Source: Hemerocallis citrina
Taxonomy: Eukaryota > Streptophyta > Magnoliopsida > Asparagales > Asphodelaceae
Direction: 5' to 3'
Length of the DNA stretch: 64,000 nucleotides
Assembly: GCA_017893485.1 (NCBI GenBank)
Contig: CM030364.1
Coordinates: forward strand, 39,225,825 to 39,289,824
The translations under genes and the position numbers were made by a program. Shown here one piece after another: positions 1-11,322 of this stretch (positions are counted from its first letter, which is position 1; each line of letters starts with the position of its first letter). Below the pieces are notes generated by a model. It ran no database searches, was not told the DNA's origin, and saw only the letters and a list, made by a program, of their open reading frames with translations.

Positions 1-466
1 GATAGCTGCCACCAGACCAGAACATCTCTTCTTCCCTTGGAAAGTGACTTCAGGTCCACCTGGAGCTTTCACTGTTACTTCCTTGGTCTTGCACTCGATG
101 TTCGCACTGTACACCGACATCCAATCATTGCCAATGATAACATCGACTCCTAAGACATTCAGCTCGATCAGATCAATCCCAAAAATTCTATCTCCAAACA
201 CAATCTTGCAATTCGCATAGTACCGATTAGTGGTTAGAGTCTCCCCTGATGGAGTAACTACTGCCAAGACCTTGCCTGGAAAGACTTTCAGTTTCGACTC
301 CCAAAACTTTAGCAAATTTAGGTGATACAAAAGTGTGAGAGGACCCAGTATCGAACAAAACAACAGCTTTCTTTCCATTCAAAATAAGTTTTCCTATTAC
401 ATAACACACACTCGTTACATAACAGTTCACTATATAAGGCGGAAAAAAGAAACAACAGAAAACACA
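1..466 (-). pseudogene. Ty3 protease and protease-RT linker, broken
   Basis: Aspartic protease region of the family-B element, following gag after one in-frame TAG. The active-site motif is FDTGSSHTF at about 345-375, preceded by the LNGKKAVVLF strand. After the VLGVE segment (about 300) the frame shifts. The rest of the domain and the linker, including the GxDW motif, continue in another frame to base 1. The same region of copy 2 (61583-62037) aligns well. There is no ATG at the start of this segment: the frame is open from the gag stop and begins with GTG near 430. Confidence 0.8.
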
Positions 467-1476
467 CTAAACATCCTCACTCGTACCAGTGATGACGTGA
501 TCCAGTTCATCAGCATCAGCTTCAGTCAAGGCAATTACTCGCCCCTGCTGGTACGGCTTCTTCCCAACTTGCTGCATTGGTCCACTACGGGTGACATTCT
601 GCGGCTTGGGACATTGAGACTTGTAATGTCCCGTCTCACCACCGTTGAAGCAAGCCACCACAGGAGGTCTCACCCAATTGTTTCCGGGTTTCCCAGCTAT
701 GTTGACAGCATTTGCCCCGTTGATTTGAACCTCTGGGCCGGCGGTTGTCCCCTGAAGTTTCCAGAAACTGCGGGCCTCTTCCCAACATTCCAGTTGGTCC
801 TCCGATTTTGAATAGCATGGAACTGCTCCATGTCTACCTCAGTGGCTGCAGCTCGTTTGACCAATTTGTCAAACCTCCTGATACCGAGGGGTATCATCCT
901 GGATCGCAGACTTGGCCTCAACCCATGCACAAACTTTCGAGTCTTCTTCGCCTCATTCATCACCAGTTCGGGCGAATACCTCGAAAGCTGAGTGAATCAT
1001 GTCTCATACTCCCTAACCGACATGCTGCCCTGCTGTAGCGCCAGAAACTCCATGGCCTTCTTCTCCTGGACGTTTGAGGAAAAATAATGACTGCGAAATT
1101 CCTCCAAGAATTCATCCCAGCCAAGAACAACATCTCCCATCGTCCGCTTCATCGACTGCCACCACACAGCCGCATCCTTCTCAAACTGCAGCGCCGCCAA
1201 CTTCACCTTGCTGCCCTCCAGAGTCTCCACCTTTCGGATCCAATTGTCAGTCGTGTCCGGGTTTGACTTCCCCTCAAATACGGGTGGTTTCATCCGCTTG
1301 AATGATTCCATGAGTTTGACTGCTTTGGGTACTGGATTCGCAGGCACCCTTCCTTGATTCTGTTTCATGGCAACGGCATTAAGTGTCTGATAGACCCTCG
1401 CTAGTTTTGTTTCCAAGTCCAGACCTTCACCATTTCGAGCTCCTCTTCTAGCCATATTCTGATGCAAAAGATCCAT
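467..1476 (-). pseudogene. Ty3 gag, broken
   Basis: Gag of family-B copy 1. From the amino end it shows the MARRGARNGE start, a retrotransposon-gag core with FKRMKPPVFEG and AAVWWQSMKR, then the QGSMSVREYE and IRRFDKLVKRA segments, and a CCHC zinc knuckle near 625-665. Breaks: a TGA at about 997 where copy 2 has a lysine codon, and a frameshift near 697. In the knuckle the second cysteine is glycine (CFNGGETGHYKSQC), so zinc binding should be lost. The frame ends in TAG at 467-469, exactly 13 codons before the protease segment in the same frame, a layout also seen in copy 2. Confidence 0.85.
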
Positions 1477-1625
1477 TAAATTCGAAGTATAAACATGAAT
1501 TTTAAATCAACTTTTCCATTTCATTGAATTTCAAACTTTATACATTCGAATTTAAAACATTTCTGACATCAAATAAAAAAATAAGAAGATACAATAGTCT
1601 AGTTCCTACGGTTCCTCTTGGCTCC

Positions 1626-2006
1626 TCAAAGCTCTTCCCGTAGTTCCTCCACTTCCTCCTTCAGTACATCGGTCATGTTTTTTCTCTTCACGAGTTCCCA
1701 AACACGATGTATGAGAATTGCAATATCATCCTTGCGCTTCGCTAACCGAGTCTCCAGTAGCCCGATTCTCTCCCGTTGAGTCTCTACCTGCCTCTGAAGA
1801 GACACAGTAAGACTACTCAGAACTGGTTCTTCCTCATCGGAGGAATCATCAGATGAATCCGGAGGTGGAGTGATCTCTCGGGACTCAGGCCATTCCTCTT
1901 CCACTTCTTCAGGATCTTCCTCGTCTGAATCAGCTTGCCCGGGGTAGTAATCTTCCTTAACTATGTGCCAATTGCCATCTCCAGCTGGGTCGAAGTGGTC
2001 CGCCAT
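1626..2006 (-). CDS. accessory acidic coiled-coil ORF upstream of gag
   Basis: Open frame of about 127 codons between the LTR/primer site and gag. The start is set at MADHFDPAG, because the copy in the other family-B element begins at the matching methionine. Residues 1-40 are rich in D/E and contain a DYYPGQADSDEEDPEE stretch. Then comes a proline/serine/acidic linker (TPPPDSSDDSSDEEE). The last ~70 residues form leucine heptads typical of a coiled coil (SLQRQVE..RE..GLLE.RLAKRKDD, ending EEVEELREEL). It does not look like gag, protease, envelope or chromodomain. It is intact here and has one nonsense codon in copy 2. A role in particle assembly or host-protein binding is only a guess. Confidence 0.7.
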   Translation of the reverse strand: MADHFDPAGDGNWHIVKEDYYPGQADSDEEDPEEVEEEWPESREITPPPDSSDDSSDEEEPVLSSLTVSLQRQVETQRERIGLLETRLAKRKDDIAILIHRVWELVKRKNMTDVLKEEVEELREEL

Positions 2007-2148
2007 CTTAGAGAAAGAGGAGAAGAAGTATAAATCATAGAGCAACACAAATGTAAGTGACTTACATTTAAATCTCTAGACTCACCACATGCTCTAATGT
2101 CCACTTCTAGGGTGTCGTTCCTTATAAATTTGTACTACTTGGAAGCGT

Positions 2149-2160
2149 GCTCTGATACCA
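2149..2160 (-). promoter_or_regulatory. primer-binding site (initiator Met tRNA)
   Basis: On the minus strand this reads TGGTATCAGAGC, the standard plant complement to the 3' end of initiator methionine tRNA. It sits 3 bases inside the LTR edge and fixes the element's orientation. Confidence 0.92.
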
Positions 2161-2790
2161 CTCTGTAACACCCCGAATTCCAAAACAGACTGAATTCGAA
2201 GTTCCACAGGATCTTTACACTTCTTTCGTACAATTTTATAAGGAAATAAAAACTTTTTGTTACATCAGAGTTTACAATTACATCACATATTTACAGCAGA
2301 AGCAATTTACAACAATTTACATGAATTGAAATGTACAACTCTTGAATCAATCTTTAATCAGCATGCATTCTTTTAGTCTTGTTAATCACTTTACCCTGCA
2401 TAAAAACTGTGGGCGCGTCAGTTGCTTACAATCGACAAAATATTATACATGGCTATCCTCTCTATGCCGAACAGTATAACGATTCTCAAATACTGAAACA
2501 ATCACAAACTTGATCACAAACAGAAACTACAAGGGACTATCCTATAGGTGTCGTGTTGTGCAGTGCACTTAGTCCTTAATGCAGTTATGTATATTACATG
2601 ACACTAATGCGCACTTGTTCAGATTCTATGCATCCCATACTACATAGGTCTGAGGGCAAGCCCTTAACCGTTCTTCATCTTGTAGGGTTCAATCCCTCGT
2701 CATGACTTAAACTACTACTGTAACTACGATAAGTATCCTAGATGTTCTATGAGTTATGAGCTCATGTCCAGACAACCTGGAGGGAAATCC

Positions 2791-2945
2791 CACGTCATAT
2801 CACGACGCATCGTGAAGAACCTATGGACAATTCAGCCTCTGTCATGGGACATGACACCACCCGCAGTCACCAAACACCCCGCGAGCGTCGCCTGCGGTAC
2901 GGACTCCTAGAGACATATCCACATCATGTCACGACGCATCGTGAA
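2791..2945. promoter_or_regulatory. duplicated CACGTCAT/CACGACGCATCGTGAA module
   Basis: Two near-identical ~26-bp modules about 129 bp apart (2791-2816 and 2920-2945). Each joins an ACGTCA bZIP-like core to a near-palindrome, ACGACGCATCGTG. The pair is conserved in the other two family-B LTRs (37437-37592 and 59018-59175). Regulatory function is inferred from that conservation. Confidence 0.5.
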
Positions 2946-3387
2946 TACAGCCTGTGAATATTCTCACACCGTAGCTCCGAGGCCCTCATATTCGTATTTT
3001 TCTCTTATTTTCATCACGTCTTCACTGTGTATCTAGTCCTTAGTTATTTGAATCATGAACAAAATCAATTCTCTAGAGATAGCCCTTCCACTATGCCGGT
3101 CTTAACCATTTATATCACATGACCCAAATCTTGGTCTTTTCATTTCATTTCAACACATTTCTTTTCAGTGCCGGTATGAGGCTTAACTACACTCTAGTTC
3201 TCAATTTCAATTCATAATCACAAAAATTGAGCCTTTATACTCATAAGTTCTTTTTCATAAATAACATTAGTTTCCACTTCATTTTCATGACATTTGTATA
3301 TTTATGTTCTTTCATAATTTATCAAGTCATTCAATTTCAATTTCATATGCAATCCCATGCATAAACAATATAATTCCATTTTTCCTC

Positions 3388-3575
3388 AGGGCAGTCGATT
3401 GTTAAGCATGGTGCCAGTCGGCTGTTCTGCGAGGTTCTAAAGCTCGAACATAAATAATCAGAGCAGTCGACTGTCAAGCTATGGTCAATTGACTGTTTCG
3501 TAAAAGATTTGAACTCGAAAACAAATAATCAGGACGGTCGACTGTTTCAATATAATCGGCCGACTGTGCTACTGG
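3388..3575. repeat. GTCGACTG palindrome cluster
   Basis: About three ~70-bp repeats, each with a pair of GTCGACTG-like palindromes roughly 22 bp apart, separated by AT-rich spacers (CGAACATAAATAATCAG and variants). The same arrangement lies at 58080-58262 in another copy of this family. Confidence 0.7.
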
Positions 3576-4462
3576 GTTTTTCAAATTCTCAAAATGTTTT
3601 TAGTTCTTTTTCTTCTCCAAATTCATTCAAAAATTCCAAATTTTATTTTTCATCTTATTACATCATTTCAGTAAAATAAATTTTGATTTTTGATACAATA
3701 CATCATAATTTGCTCTCTACTTCATTTTATTCTTCAATTTCGAATTTAGGGGAAAATAAGCATAAGCTCCTTATAAATTACACTTAAAATTTTCCTATAT
3801 CACTTATAATATTTTTATTAACATTGTACAATTATTTCAGTAATAAAATTCATTTTCATGTCATTTAACAACACAATAATCAAAATCACCTACATCCATA
3901 GTTCTTTATTCGATTGTTCAACATACAAGCATGTATTTATTCATCTAGCACATCACAACAAAAATGAGCATGGTAACATGGTAATCATTTAACAAATCAT
4001 AATTTGGCAATCAATTTGACACTCTTTTAGCATATAATCAAACTAATAGCAATTTGTCTCATTTTCATAATGCATGGCTATATTAGTTAGAGTTTCTCCT
4101 TAATTTGTCAAGCACATCCTAACATGATGTCTAATTAGATGTTTAAGAGAAACACCCACCTTAAAATGGAGGGAAAAAAATCTAAAGAACTCCTAGAGAA
4201 TCTCCTACAACGAATGAACAAAGCCTTCTCCTCCTAGATCAAGCCACGAAAATTGCCTCTCCTTGTTGCAAGCTTGAACACGAGCCTCCCCTATGCAGTC
4301 CGGCCTCCTTCTCCTTGGTTGAAGCACTCACACAAAACACTCACTCTTTTCAACTCACAACTCTTCAATCTTTTTGCCTTACAACTTGTATTTTTTTTTC
4401 TCTCTTTCTATTCTTTCTTTCAATTTTTTTCCAAGTGTGAGAATGAAGAGTGTGGGAGGGGG

Positions 4463-4470
4463 TATTTATA
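4463..4470 (-). promoter_or_regulatory. LTR TATA box
   Basis: TATAAATA on the minus strand followed by a C-rich stretch (CCCCCTCCC). It lies at the equivalent place in the three family-B LTRs (39538-39545, 57327-57334). Confidence 0.65.
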
Positions 4471-5025
4471 CAATTTTCTAAGGTGAATGGAGGGTCAAGA
4501 TTAGATCAAATGGTTAGAGATTAAGGGCCAAGATGAAGTAGGGAGTTGAAATAACTTCCCATGATGAGAGTAACCAACTCTCCACCACTCCCATCTCTCC
4601 CACTCTCCTAATCCTACCCGGCCTAGGGTGAAGAAGGTGTGCAATGCACACTCCATTGTATGCACATGCCACCTAGTGTCCCCCATTTACAATTTTGTTC
4701 ATGTGACAAATTTAATGGTCCATGAAATGAGTCTACACTACAAGTTAGACCATTTCAAAAGAGAATTAAAGTAAATGGGCTAACTAATGTGCCAAACTAA
4801 CCATGGGCTTTAAAATAATTAATTTAATTAATAAAATAGAGTGGGCTTAAAAGACAATTAGGCCTAGATTTTAATTAGGCTTTTTAAAGAGAATATTTTT
4901 TGGAAAAATAAAGAGAACAAATACTATATAAAAAATATTTTATAAAAAAAATTATACAAATAAAATCATACGTACACAACACGTAAAATCACAAAAATCT
5001 CATAAATGAAAACTAGGGTGTTATA

Positions 5026-7084
5026 GGAACATAAACCAGGTTTTGAGTTATAGGCTTTGTTTGAGTAGTGCATTATAAGCGGTGTTGTACACCTGAGGAA
5101 GATAAATGGTTTAGGGTAATCAAATGAAAAAATTTGGAATGTTGATCAACTAAAAAGTTGTATAGGACATGTACATCTTTCCCTAGAACCTAGATTTGTG
5201 CTATTCCGATGAGCGAGTAGGTGTTTGTGTTATCGGTAAGGTGCATCCAGTGTACAGGAAGTACACAGGCTGAGGTTTGTGAGGCTATTTTGAGCAATTA
5301 GATGATTGAATCTGAGGTGATGATCAACTAGATGTTGTAGCCTAGGTTCTTAGCTTTCCAGAATGGGCTAGAACACCCAAATTCGAGTCATATTGTGAGA
5401 GTTATGACTTTTCTAACTTTCAGGCAGAAACAGCATAATTGGATTAGTCATGATTTTTTACTAAGTGTTGGGAGTACTTTTCCCCTCTTGCGGACAATAG
5501 TTAATAAACTTGTTGTTGGGGACGATTGGTGATTATTACTGGCCTTATTGGTGCTTGACTCCTGTTGAGGATGATGTGACTCAAGTTAATCACTAGAGTA
5601 TGGTGATACCCTACGTTTATCGACTCTAAGATTAGAACTTCTGCCGAGGTGTTAGACGTCCGATTGGTGCCGTCAAATTGTATTCATGCCAGTTAAGGGT
5701 GAATGCGGGCCGTGGTGATGGACAAATCCAAGCTAGGGGAAGTGGCGAGCAGGACTTGTATCGCCGAGGCCACGGGTCGATAGGCAGAGTTTTGAAGCAA
5801 CTTTATCACCTGATGATTAGAGCGAGTCTTGGATTAGAGGGATGTGTTAGATATTTATAAATTGCATTAGTGCTAGTAGTCGGGTGTTGTACTTTTCCTG
5901 TTGTAGGGATACGAATAGTGTTCTCAGGTTTTGAGATCACGAGTCTCGTATCTCGATATGTTAATTCCCAAGGAGCCGGGGTAAGGAATGGGGAGAAAAT
6001 CTCCTGTCGGATAGGGGGATTTGACCCTCGAGGCCGACGTGTTCCTATGCACGTGGGTTTTCTTTTTATATATGAATTATTTTGACGTCATGGGTACATG
6101 GTTTGTACCAGAAGGGTTTTCACAGCTTTTTGAGTAAGGTCCGTGCACGGGTACTAAGTGGCGAATGCGTCAACCACTTTAGTGACTACAGTAACAGACA
6201 TGACCGATTAACTGCAACCTCTCAGACACGGTACATCTACTGGGAATAGGATGAGTACAAGGGTAGGATGCATGGCAAGGGAATGAAGCCTACAATCAGG
6301 AGAGGAGAACTCTTTGGAAAGTTTGTAGTATGGGATGCATACATTTCTATTGAAGTTGATTTTGGGAAAGTATGTAATATGGGATGCATGCGTTCCCAAA
6401 TGAATTGCATTAGAATAGGTGCATCGTGTGCATCCTTTATTTTATGGATTAAATTAGGCCATGTCGAGCATTGATCTGGAACATATGTATTATGGGATGC
6501 ATGCGGATCCAGAGTCCCAAAGTCTTACTTTCATTAGAATAAGGCATGTGACTGGTGTATTTAGTTGTTAGATCATGGCATACATGAACACTAGAGAATT
6601 AGGATGCACGTTTCTTTTTCCATTCATAATGGTTTGTGGTTTCCAGTTTGGATATCGTTGTTTCTTAACAGCATCAGTAGAATTACTGACATTCCTCACA
6701 TTTTAGGTACCAGTCTTATCCTTTTGAGCAGGTGCAAAAATATCAGAGTCGCGCAGCGGAAGACTCAAGCCGAGGGGCAAGTCCTAGGGAAGCAGATTGA
6801 CCACTCAGCGGAGCTTCGGCGGTGTCAGTCGACTGCCATTTCGGGAGACGGCTGATAGCTTTACAAGAGGAGTTGGTAAATATTTTGTAATGAGATGTAA
6901 TGAGTTAATGTAATTTGTATTCTTGTTCAAGAATAAGATATTGGTTGTAATCGATGATGTAATGACCTTATTTGGCAATAAAAAGTTTTTAAATTTCCGT
7001 ATTATTACTGAGCTGAGATGCATTTGAAGGCAAGGATTCTGGTTGCATCACAAATGTCTGGTAACGGGGATCCGAGGCGTTACA
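5026..7084 (+). repeat. family-A 5' LTR, 3' portion
   Basis: Ends GAGGCGTTACA at 7084, directly before the primer site. It is similar to 10652-11322 and to the 3' half of the solo LTR at 14293-19238 (for example the CACGAG..TATCTCG and AGTAAGGTCCG segments). It contains one CAGTCGACTGCC palindrome near 6828. No conserved ORF was seen. Confidence 0.85.
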
Positions 7085-7088
7085 AAAG

Positions 7089-7100
7089 TGGTATCAGAGC
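7089..7100 (+). promoter_or_regulatory. primer-binding site (initiator Met tRNA)
   Basis: TGGTATCAGAGC, 4 bases after the LTR end, followed by TGACTTC. It marks the start of the internal region on the plus strand. Confidence 0.93.
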
Positions 7101-7304
7101 TGACTTCAAATTGTAGGCTAACGAAGTCGGAAATTTGATTTTAAATGCCGTATAGCTGGGTTTAGTTTGGATTGCAGGAAGATCAAAACCATGATTGTTG
7201 CACTTTCCCACGTGTGTTTATGATCTTCCCTACTTCCAGAACTAACTCTGCGTGTTTTCTTTCCTTGAAGAGCACCCAGAACAATCAGAAATAGCCACTG
7301 TGAA

Positions 7305-7966
7305 ATGGCTGAGGGTGAAGGCAGTAGGACCAACGGCACCAACTTCAATGTTGAAGCAGAGTTTATCCGTGTGTACCGGATGATAGGAGCATTTATGGAA
7401 GCTAGCAGAAACCAAGCACCGCCACAAGGAACACCAGGAGTCGCTGCACCCGCTGACCCGATAAAGATGCTGGAATCGTTCAAGAGGATGAAACCGCCAA
7501 TCTTTGAAGGACAGGCTGACCCAACAGCTGCTGACGACTAGATACGTCAGGTGGAGACGATATTCGAAGTAATGATGACTCCAGAAGATAGCAAGGTTCA
7601 TCTGGCCACACTCTTGCTAGAGAAGGATGCCGGAGTATGGTGACATTCTGTGAAGCATGGTCCTGGAGAAGATCCAATCACTTGGGAAGGTTTCCTTGCA
7701 GAATTCGGCCGACACTACTTTCCCATGGATGTGCAGGAAGAAAAGGCAATGAAGTTCCACAACTTGAAGTAGGAAAATATGTCTGTCAGGAAGTATGAGA
7801 TGAAGCTTTCCCAGCTGTCATGGTGTGCACCAAAGATGGTTCAGGAGGAAGCAAAGAAGGCCCAAAGGTTTGAACAAGGGCTTAGGCCTGGACTGAGATC
7901 GATGATGGTTCCGTTAGGCATTCACCAATTTGACAATCTAGTAAGGTAAGCCGCTGTAACGGATAC
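7305..7966 (+). pseudogene. Ty3 gag remnant
   Basis: Starts MAEGEGSRTNG. It shows the gag core found in family B (MLESFKRMKPP.FEG, then VETIFEV, HYFPMDVQEEKAM, MVPLGIHQFDNLV). In-frame stops at about 7538 (TAG where DDW is expected), 7642 (TGA where WW is expected) and 7771 (TAG where Q is expected) break it. All three fit C-to-T or opposite-strand change. Homology is lost near 7966, before the zinc knuckle, where the tandem array begins. Confidence 0.82.
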
Positions 7967-7979
7967 ATGAGTCGGAGTC

Positions 7980-8990
7980 AAGGTGAGGGATGAAATAGGC
8001 CCCAAAATGATCTGTGGAGTAGGAATTGGTCTCCAATATTCCAGGGATGAGAGCGACGCTCATGAGGAAGATTGTGTGACGATGGCTCCAGAATGATCCA
8101 TGGAGTGAGACATTCCTCAATATTCTAGACGAGGGATGAAATAGGTCCCAGAATGATCTGTGGAGTAGGAAAAGGTCTTCAGTATTCCAGGGACGAGAGC
8201 GACGCTCATGGGGGAAGATTGTGTGACGTTAGCTCCAGAATGATTCATGGAGTGAGACATTCCTCAGTATTCCAGATGAGGGATGAAATAGGCCCCAGAA
8301 TGATCTGTGGAGTAGGAATTGATCTCCAGTATTCCAGGGACGAGAGCGATGCTCATGGGGGAAGATTGTGTGACATTGGCTCCAGAATGAAGGGACAAGA
8401 GCGACGCTCATGGGGGAAGATTGTGTGACATTGTCTCCAGAATGATCCATGGAGTGAGATATTCCCCAGTATTCCGAAATGTGAGATGAAAGAGGCCCCA
8501 GAATATTCTGTAGAGCAGGATTAGTCTCCAGTATTCCAGGGATGAGGGCAACATTCACAAACAGGTTAGCGGGACATTGACTCTAGAATGATCCAAAGAG
8601 TGAGATATTCCCCAGGATTCCAGACGAGGAATGAAATAGACCCCAGAATGTTCTGTGGAGTGGGAATGATCTCCAGTATTCTAAGGACGAGAGTAATACC
8701 CACGAAGGAATTCAAGGATGAGTGAGGGCACCAGAATGATCCACAGAGTGGGATATTCCCCAGTATTCCAGATGAGGGGTGAAATAGGCCCCAGAATGGT
8801 CTGTGGAGTGGGAATGATCTCCAGTATTTCGGGACAAGAGCAACACTCATGGGGATTTCGTGTGATGGGCCCCAAAATGGTCAGTGGTGTGTGATTGATC
8901 CCCAGTATTTTGGGACGAGAGCGACATCACCCAAGGTGATTCATCCCCAGTACGGTGGATGCGGGATGAGGCAGGCCCCAAAATGATCCA
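7980..8990 (+). repeat. ~146-bp tandem array in place of pol
   Basis: About seven units of roughly 146 bp. Each is made of two ~70-bp half-units built on CCAGAATGATC.RTGGAGT and CTCCAGTATTCCAG. Landmarks CCCARAATGATCTGTGGAG occur near 8002, 8147 and 8293, giving spacings of 145-146 bp. Later units are more diverged and shortened. The array lies between gag and the polypurine tract, where pol should be. ORFs across it on the minus strand follow the repeat and are not genes. Confidence 0.9.
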
Positions 8991-9200
8991 CATGATGAAA
9001 TTGATCTCCAGGATGGAAGGATGCATTGAGAACTTGAGGCTTGTGAGCCGGTATTGAGCACTTTAAAAGTCAGTTGTCGTGGATGTTCCTCTAGGAATTG
9101 GAGATGATCAAGAAAAGTATCTTCTAATCATTGGTGATTGTTTGCTATTTTTGCCCCTAGCGTCGTTTTAGGGACAGAACGATTCTAAGAGGGGGAGTAA
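8991..9200 (+). other. 3' end of internal region with polypurine tract
   Basis: No gene is visible. The stretch ends in TTTTAGGGACAGAACGATT and then AAGAGGGGGAGTAA. The purine run 9187-9197 is the polypurine tract just before the 3' LTR. The preceding segment looks like the decayed last codons of a Ty3 pol (the usual FRD..LRGG ending), so a trace of pol may remain. Confidence 0.7.
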
Positions 9201-11322
9201 TGTAACATCCCGAAAAATAGCATATAACTATTTTGCATTATAATCCGTGTATAGTTTAGATTTGCACGCGATTATGTATTTTTCTATATGAATTTATAGT
9301 GTGATTAATTTTTTTGATTGTTCATGTGGATGGTTGCATTCATGGTGGTGCACGAGAATGAGAGAATCGATACTAGTACATACACTAGTTTTGAGTGTGA
9401 TACATATGCAAATATTTAATTATATGGTACTACAATGAATATTTTTGCCATGCATTCAAATCTCACCTCTCATCTCTCATCCTCCATGATCAATGGCCAA
9501 AGATCAAGCCATGCAAAATATCTCCTTCAAAACCATGGGCAAGAGGCTTGGTTTTGGAGAAAACCTCCTTGCCACCTCACCCCCTACACCCCCTAGGCCG
9601 GCCACCTCCTATGCACACTCTCCCTCATCTCTCTTCACTCATTAAAACCCCATATCCTCACTCTCATTTCAGAATTCTGAAAATTTTAGAGAAAGAGAGA
9701 AGGAGGGAGTGAAAGAAGAAGGAAAAAGGAGGTGATGTAGAGCATTTGGAGGAGGAACTAGAAGAGGAGGCCAAGCTATTCTCATCTTCTCAAACTAAAC
9801 CAATGGGTAGGGAGTTCTCTAAACTTTGTCCTTGTTTTTCTTGTTTGATTTCTTGCATGAAATGAATAGTAGTAGCTTTTAATTGGATGGTTAGTGGTTG
9901 TTTGTTTAGAATTTGAAAATTGAACAGAAAAAGCATGATCTGCATGCTATATTCCCAAATTTCCAGAGAGAAATATAGATGGAATTTGATCATGAATTTT
10001 TTACAGAATGATCTTATGCATGTCTAGAAATTACATGCATTATTTCGGATTTTTTCTGACATTATTTAGTATTTTAATAAAATCAATTTTGATGACTGGG
10101 TCGTACGGCAAAAACTGGTTCTCTCTTTTGTAGAACCTGAACGTGAAGAAATTTTTAGAATTAATTGATACATTATATATTTCTGAAATGTTTAATGTAG
10201 TAACATGCATGAATCTAGATCCTACAAAAAAATATTAGGATTATTTTGATGACATTTGATGCATTTTCAAAATTGTTTAAGTAAGAGTATTCATTACCTT
10301 GACTGAAGAGTAGAACTTTTATGCATGATTGAAATAGGTAGAAATCATTGAATACTTGGAATCAAGATGTGATCCTTTATGCATGCTATACATGATGATG
10401 TCTAGTTTCTGAAAATACAAGTTTGATAAATATTGACTGTGCATGTGACTTATTATGGGATTTTAAGCATGTACTGTGCAGAACTTAGTCAGAATAGACA
10501 CCTTGATAAGATTGTAACCTTATGGCTCTGTAAGAGCAGAATTTGAGAAAGTGTACAACTAGGAAGTTATAGTAGACATCCTGAGCTTTCAAAAAATCCT
10601 TATGTCAAGAAATTCCTGTAAGTAAAGTAAAAGATATGATTTTTGCAAATTGGAACAGAAACCAGGTTTTGAGTTATACGCTCTGTTTGAGTAGTGCATT
10701 ATAAGTGATACTATACACCTGAGAAAGATAAATGGTTTAGGGTAATCAAACGAAACAATTTGAATTGGTGATCAACTAGAAAGTTATAGAGGACATGTAC
10801 ATCTTTCCCTAGAACCTAGATTTGTGCTATTCCGATGAGCGAGTAGGTGTTTGTGCTATCGGTAAGGTGCAGCCAGTGTACAGAAAGTACACAGGCTGAG
10901 ATTTGTGAGGCTATTTTGAGCAATTAGATGATTGAATCTGAGGTGATGATCAACTAGAGAGTTGTAGCCTAGGTTCTTAGCTTTCCAGAATGGACTAGAA
11001 CACCCAAATCTGAGTTATATTGTGGGAGTTATGACTTTTATAAGTTTCAGGTAGAAACAACATAGTTGGATTAGTCATGATTTTTGACTAAGTGTTGGGA
11101 GTACTTTTCCCCTCTTGTGGACAAGAGTTAATAAACTTGTTGTTGGGGACGGTTGGTGATTATTACTGGCCTTATTGGTGCTTGACTCCTATTGAGGATG
11201 TTGTGACTCAAGTTAGTCACTAGAGTAGGGTGATACCCTACATTTATCGACTCTAAGATTTGAACTTCCGTCGAGGCGTTGGACGTCCGATTGGTGCCGT
11301 CAAATTGTATTCATGCCAGTTT
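9201..11322 (+). repeat. family-A 3' LTR, truncated
   Basis: Starts TGTAACATCCCG at 9201 after the polypurine tract. It holds a leader-like segment with a GTAGGGAGTTC donor-like motif near 9806. From 10652 it overlaps the 5' LTR copy. Homology stops at 11322 within CATGCCAGTT, where the 5' copy continues AAGGGTGAATG. Confidence 0.85.

Larger units (their letters stand above)
1..5025 (-). mobile_element. Ty3-type LTR retrotransposon (family B, copy 1), 5' part
   Basis: Minus-strand element reading from a long LTR (2164-5025) through primer site, accessory ORF, gag and protease, then leaving the window at base 1. Its outer end abuts GGAAC at 5026-5030, and the family-A 3' LTR has the uninterrupted sequence TTGGAACAGAAACC at 10650-10664. 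This copy therefore inserted into the family-A 5' LTR, and a GGAAC duplication is predicted just off the left edge. Gag and protease are broken by stops and frameshifts, so it is inactive as read. Order and motifs fit Ty3; the very long LTRs suggest a Tekay/Del-like chromovirus, which is inference. Confidence 0.88.
2164..5025 (-). repeat. family-B 5' LTR (2862 bp)
   Basis: Starts TGTAACACCCCGAATTCC at 2164 and ends GGGTGTTATA at 5025 (the expected terminal G is A). It resembles the solo LTR at 36809-40094 and the LTR at 56731-59808. On the minus strand it has a TATA box (4463-4470), a splice-donor-like AAGGTGGGTG near 4153-4162, a cluster of GTCGACTG palindromes (3388-3575) and two copies of a CGATGCATCGTGA-like module (2791-2816, 2920-2945). 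The short ORFs in it are not conserved between copies. Confidence 0.9.
5026..11322 (+). mobile_element. Ty3-like element (family A), pol-less, nested
   Basis: Plus-strand element: partial 5' LTR 5026-7084, primer site 7089-7100, broken gag 7305-7966, tandem array 7980-8990, polypurine tract 9187-9197 and partial 3' LTR 9201-11322. The 5' LTR lacks its first ~1450 bp because family-B copy 1 sits in it. The 3' LTR stops at 11322, where LINE sequence begins. Positions 5026-5694 and 10652-11322 are the overlapping parts of the two LTRs and match closely. Combining the two parts gives an LTR of about 3.5 kb. No reverse transcriptase or integrase remains. Confidence 0.85.

Noticed and set aside
2149..2160. 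tRNA gene
   Set aside because: The tRNA-complementary words at 2149, 7089, 26724, 33585, 41361 and 59812 are primer-binding sites next to LTR ends. No full tRNA cloverleaf was seen.
4253..4486. 77-codon ORF in the family-B LTR leader (and 39253-39612 in the solo LTR)
   Set aside because: Frames and lengths differ between LTR copies. This is leader sequence next to the TATA box.
5678..6474. Several 60-75-codon ORFs in the family-A LTR
   Set aside because: Not conserved with the matching parts of the other family-A LTR, and no domain.
8153..8875. Several repeated-peptide ORFs
   Set aside because: Translations of the ~146-bp tandem array on both strands.
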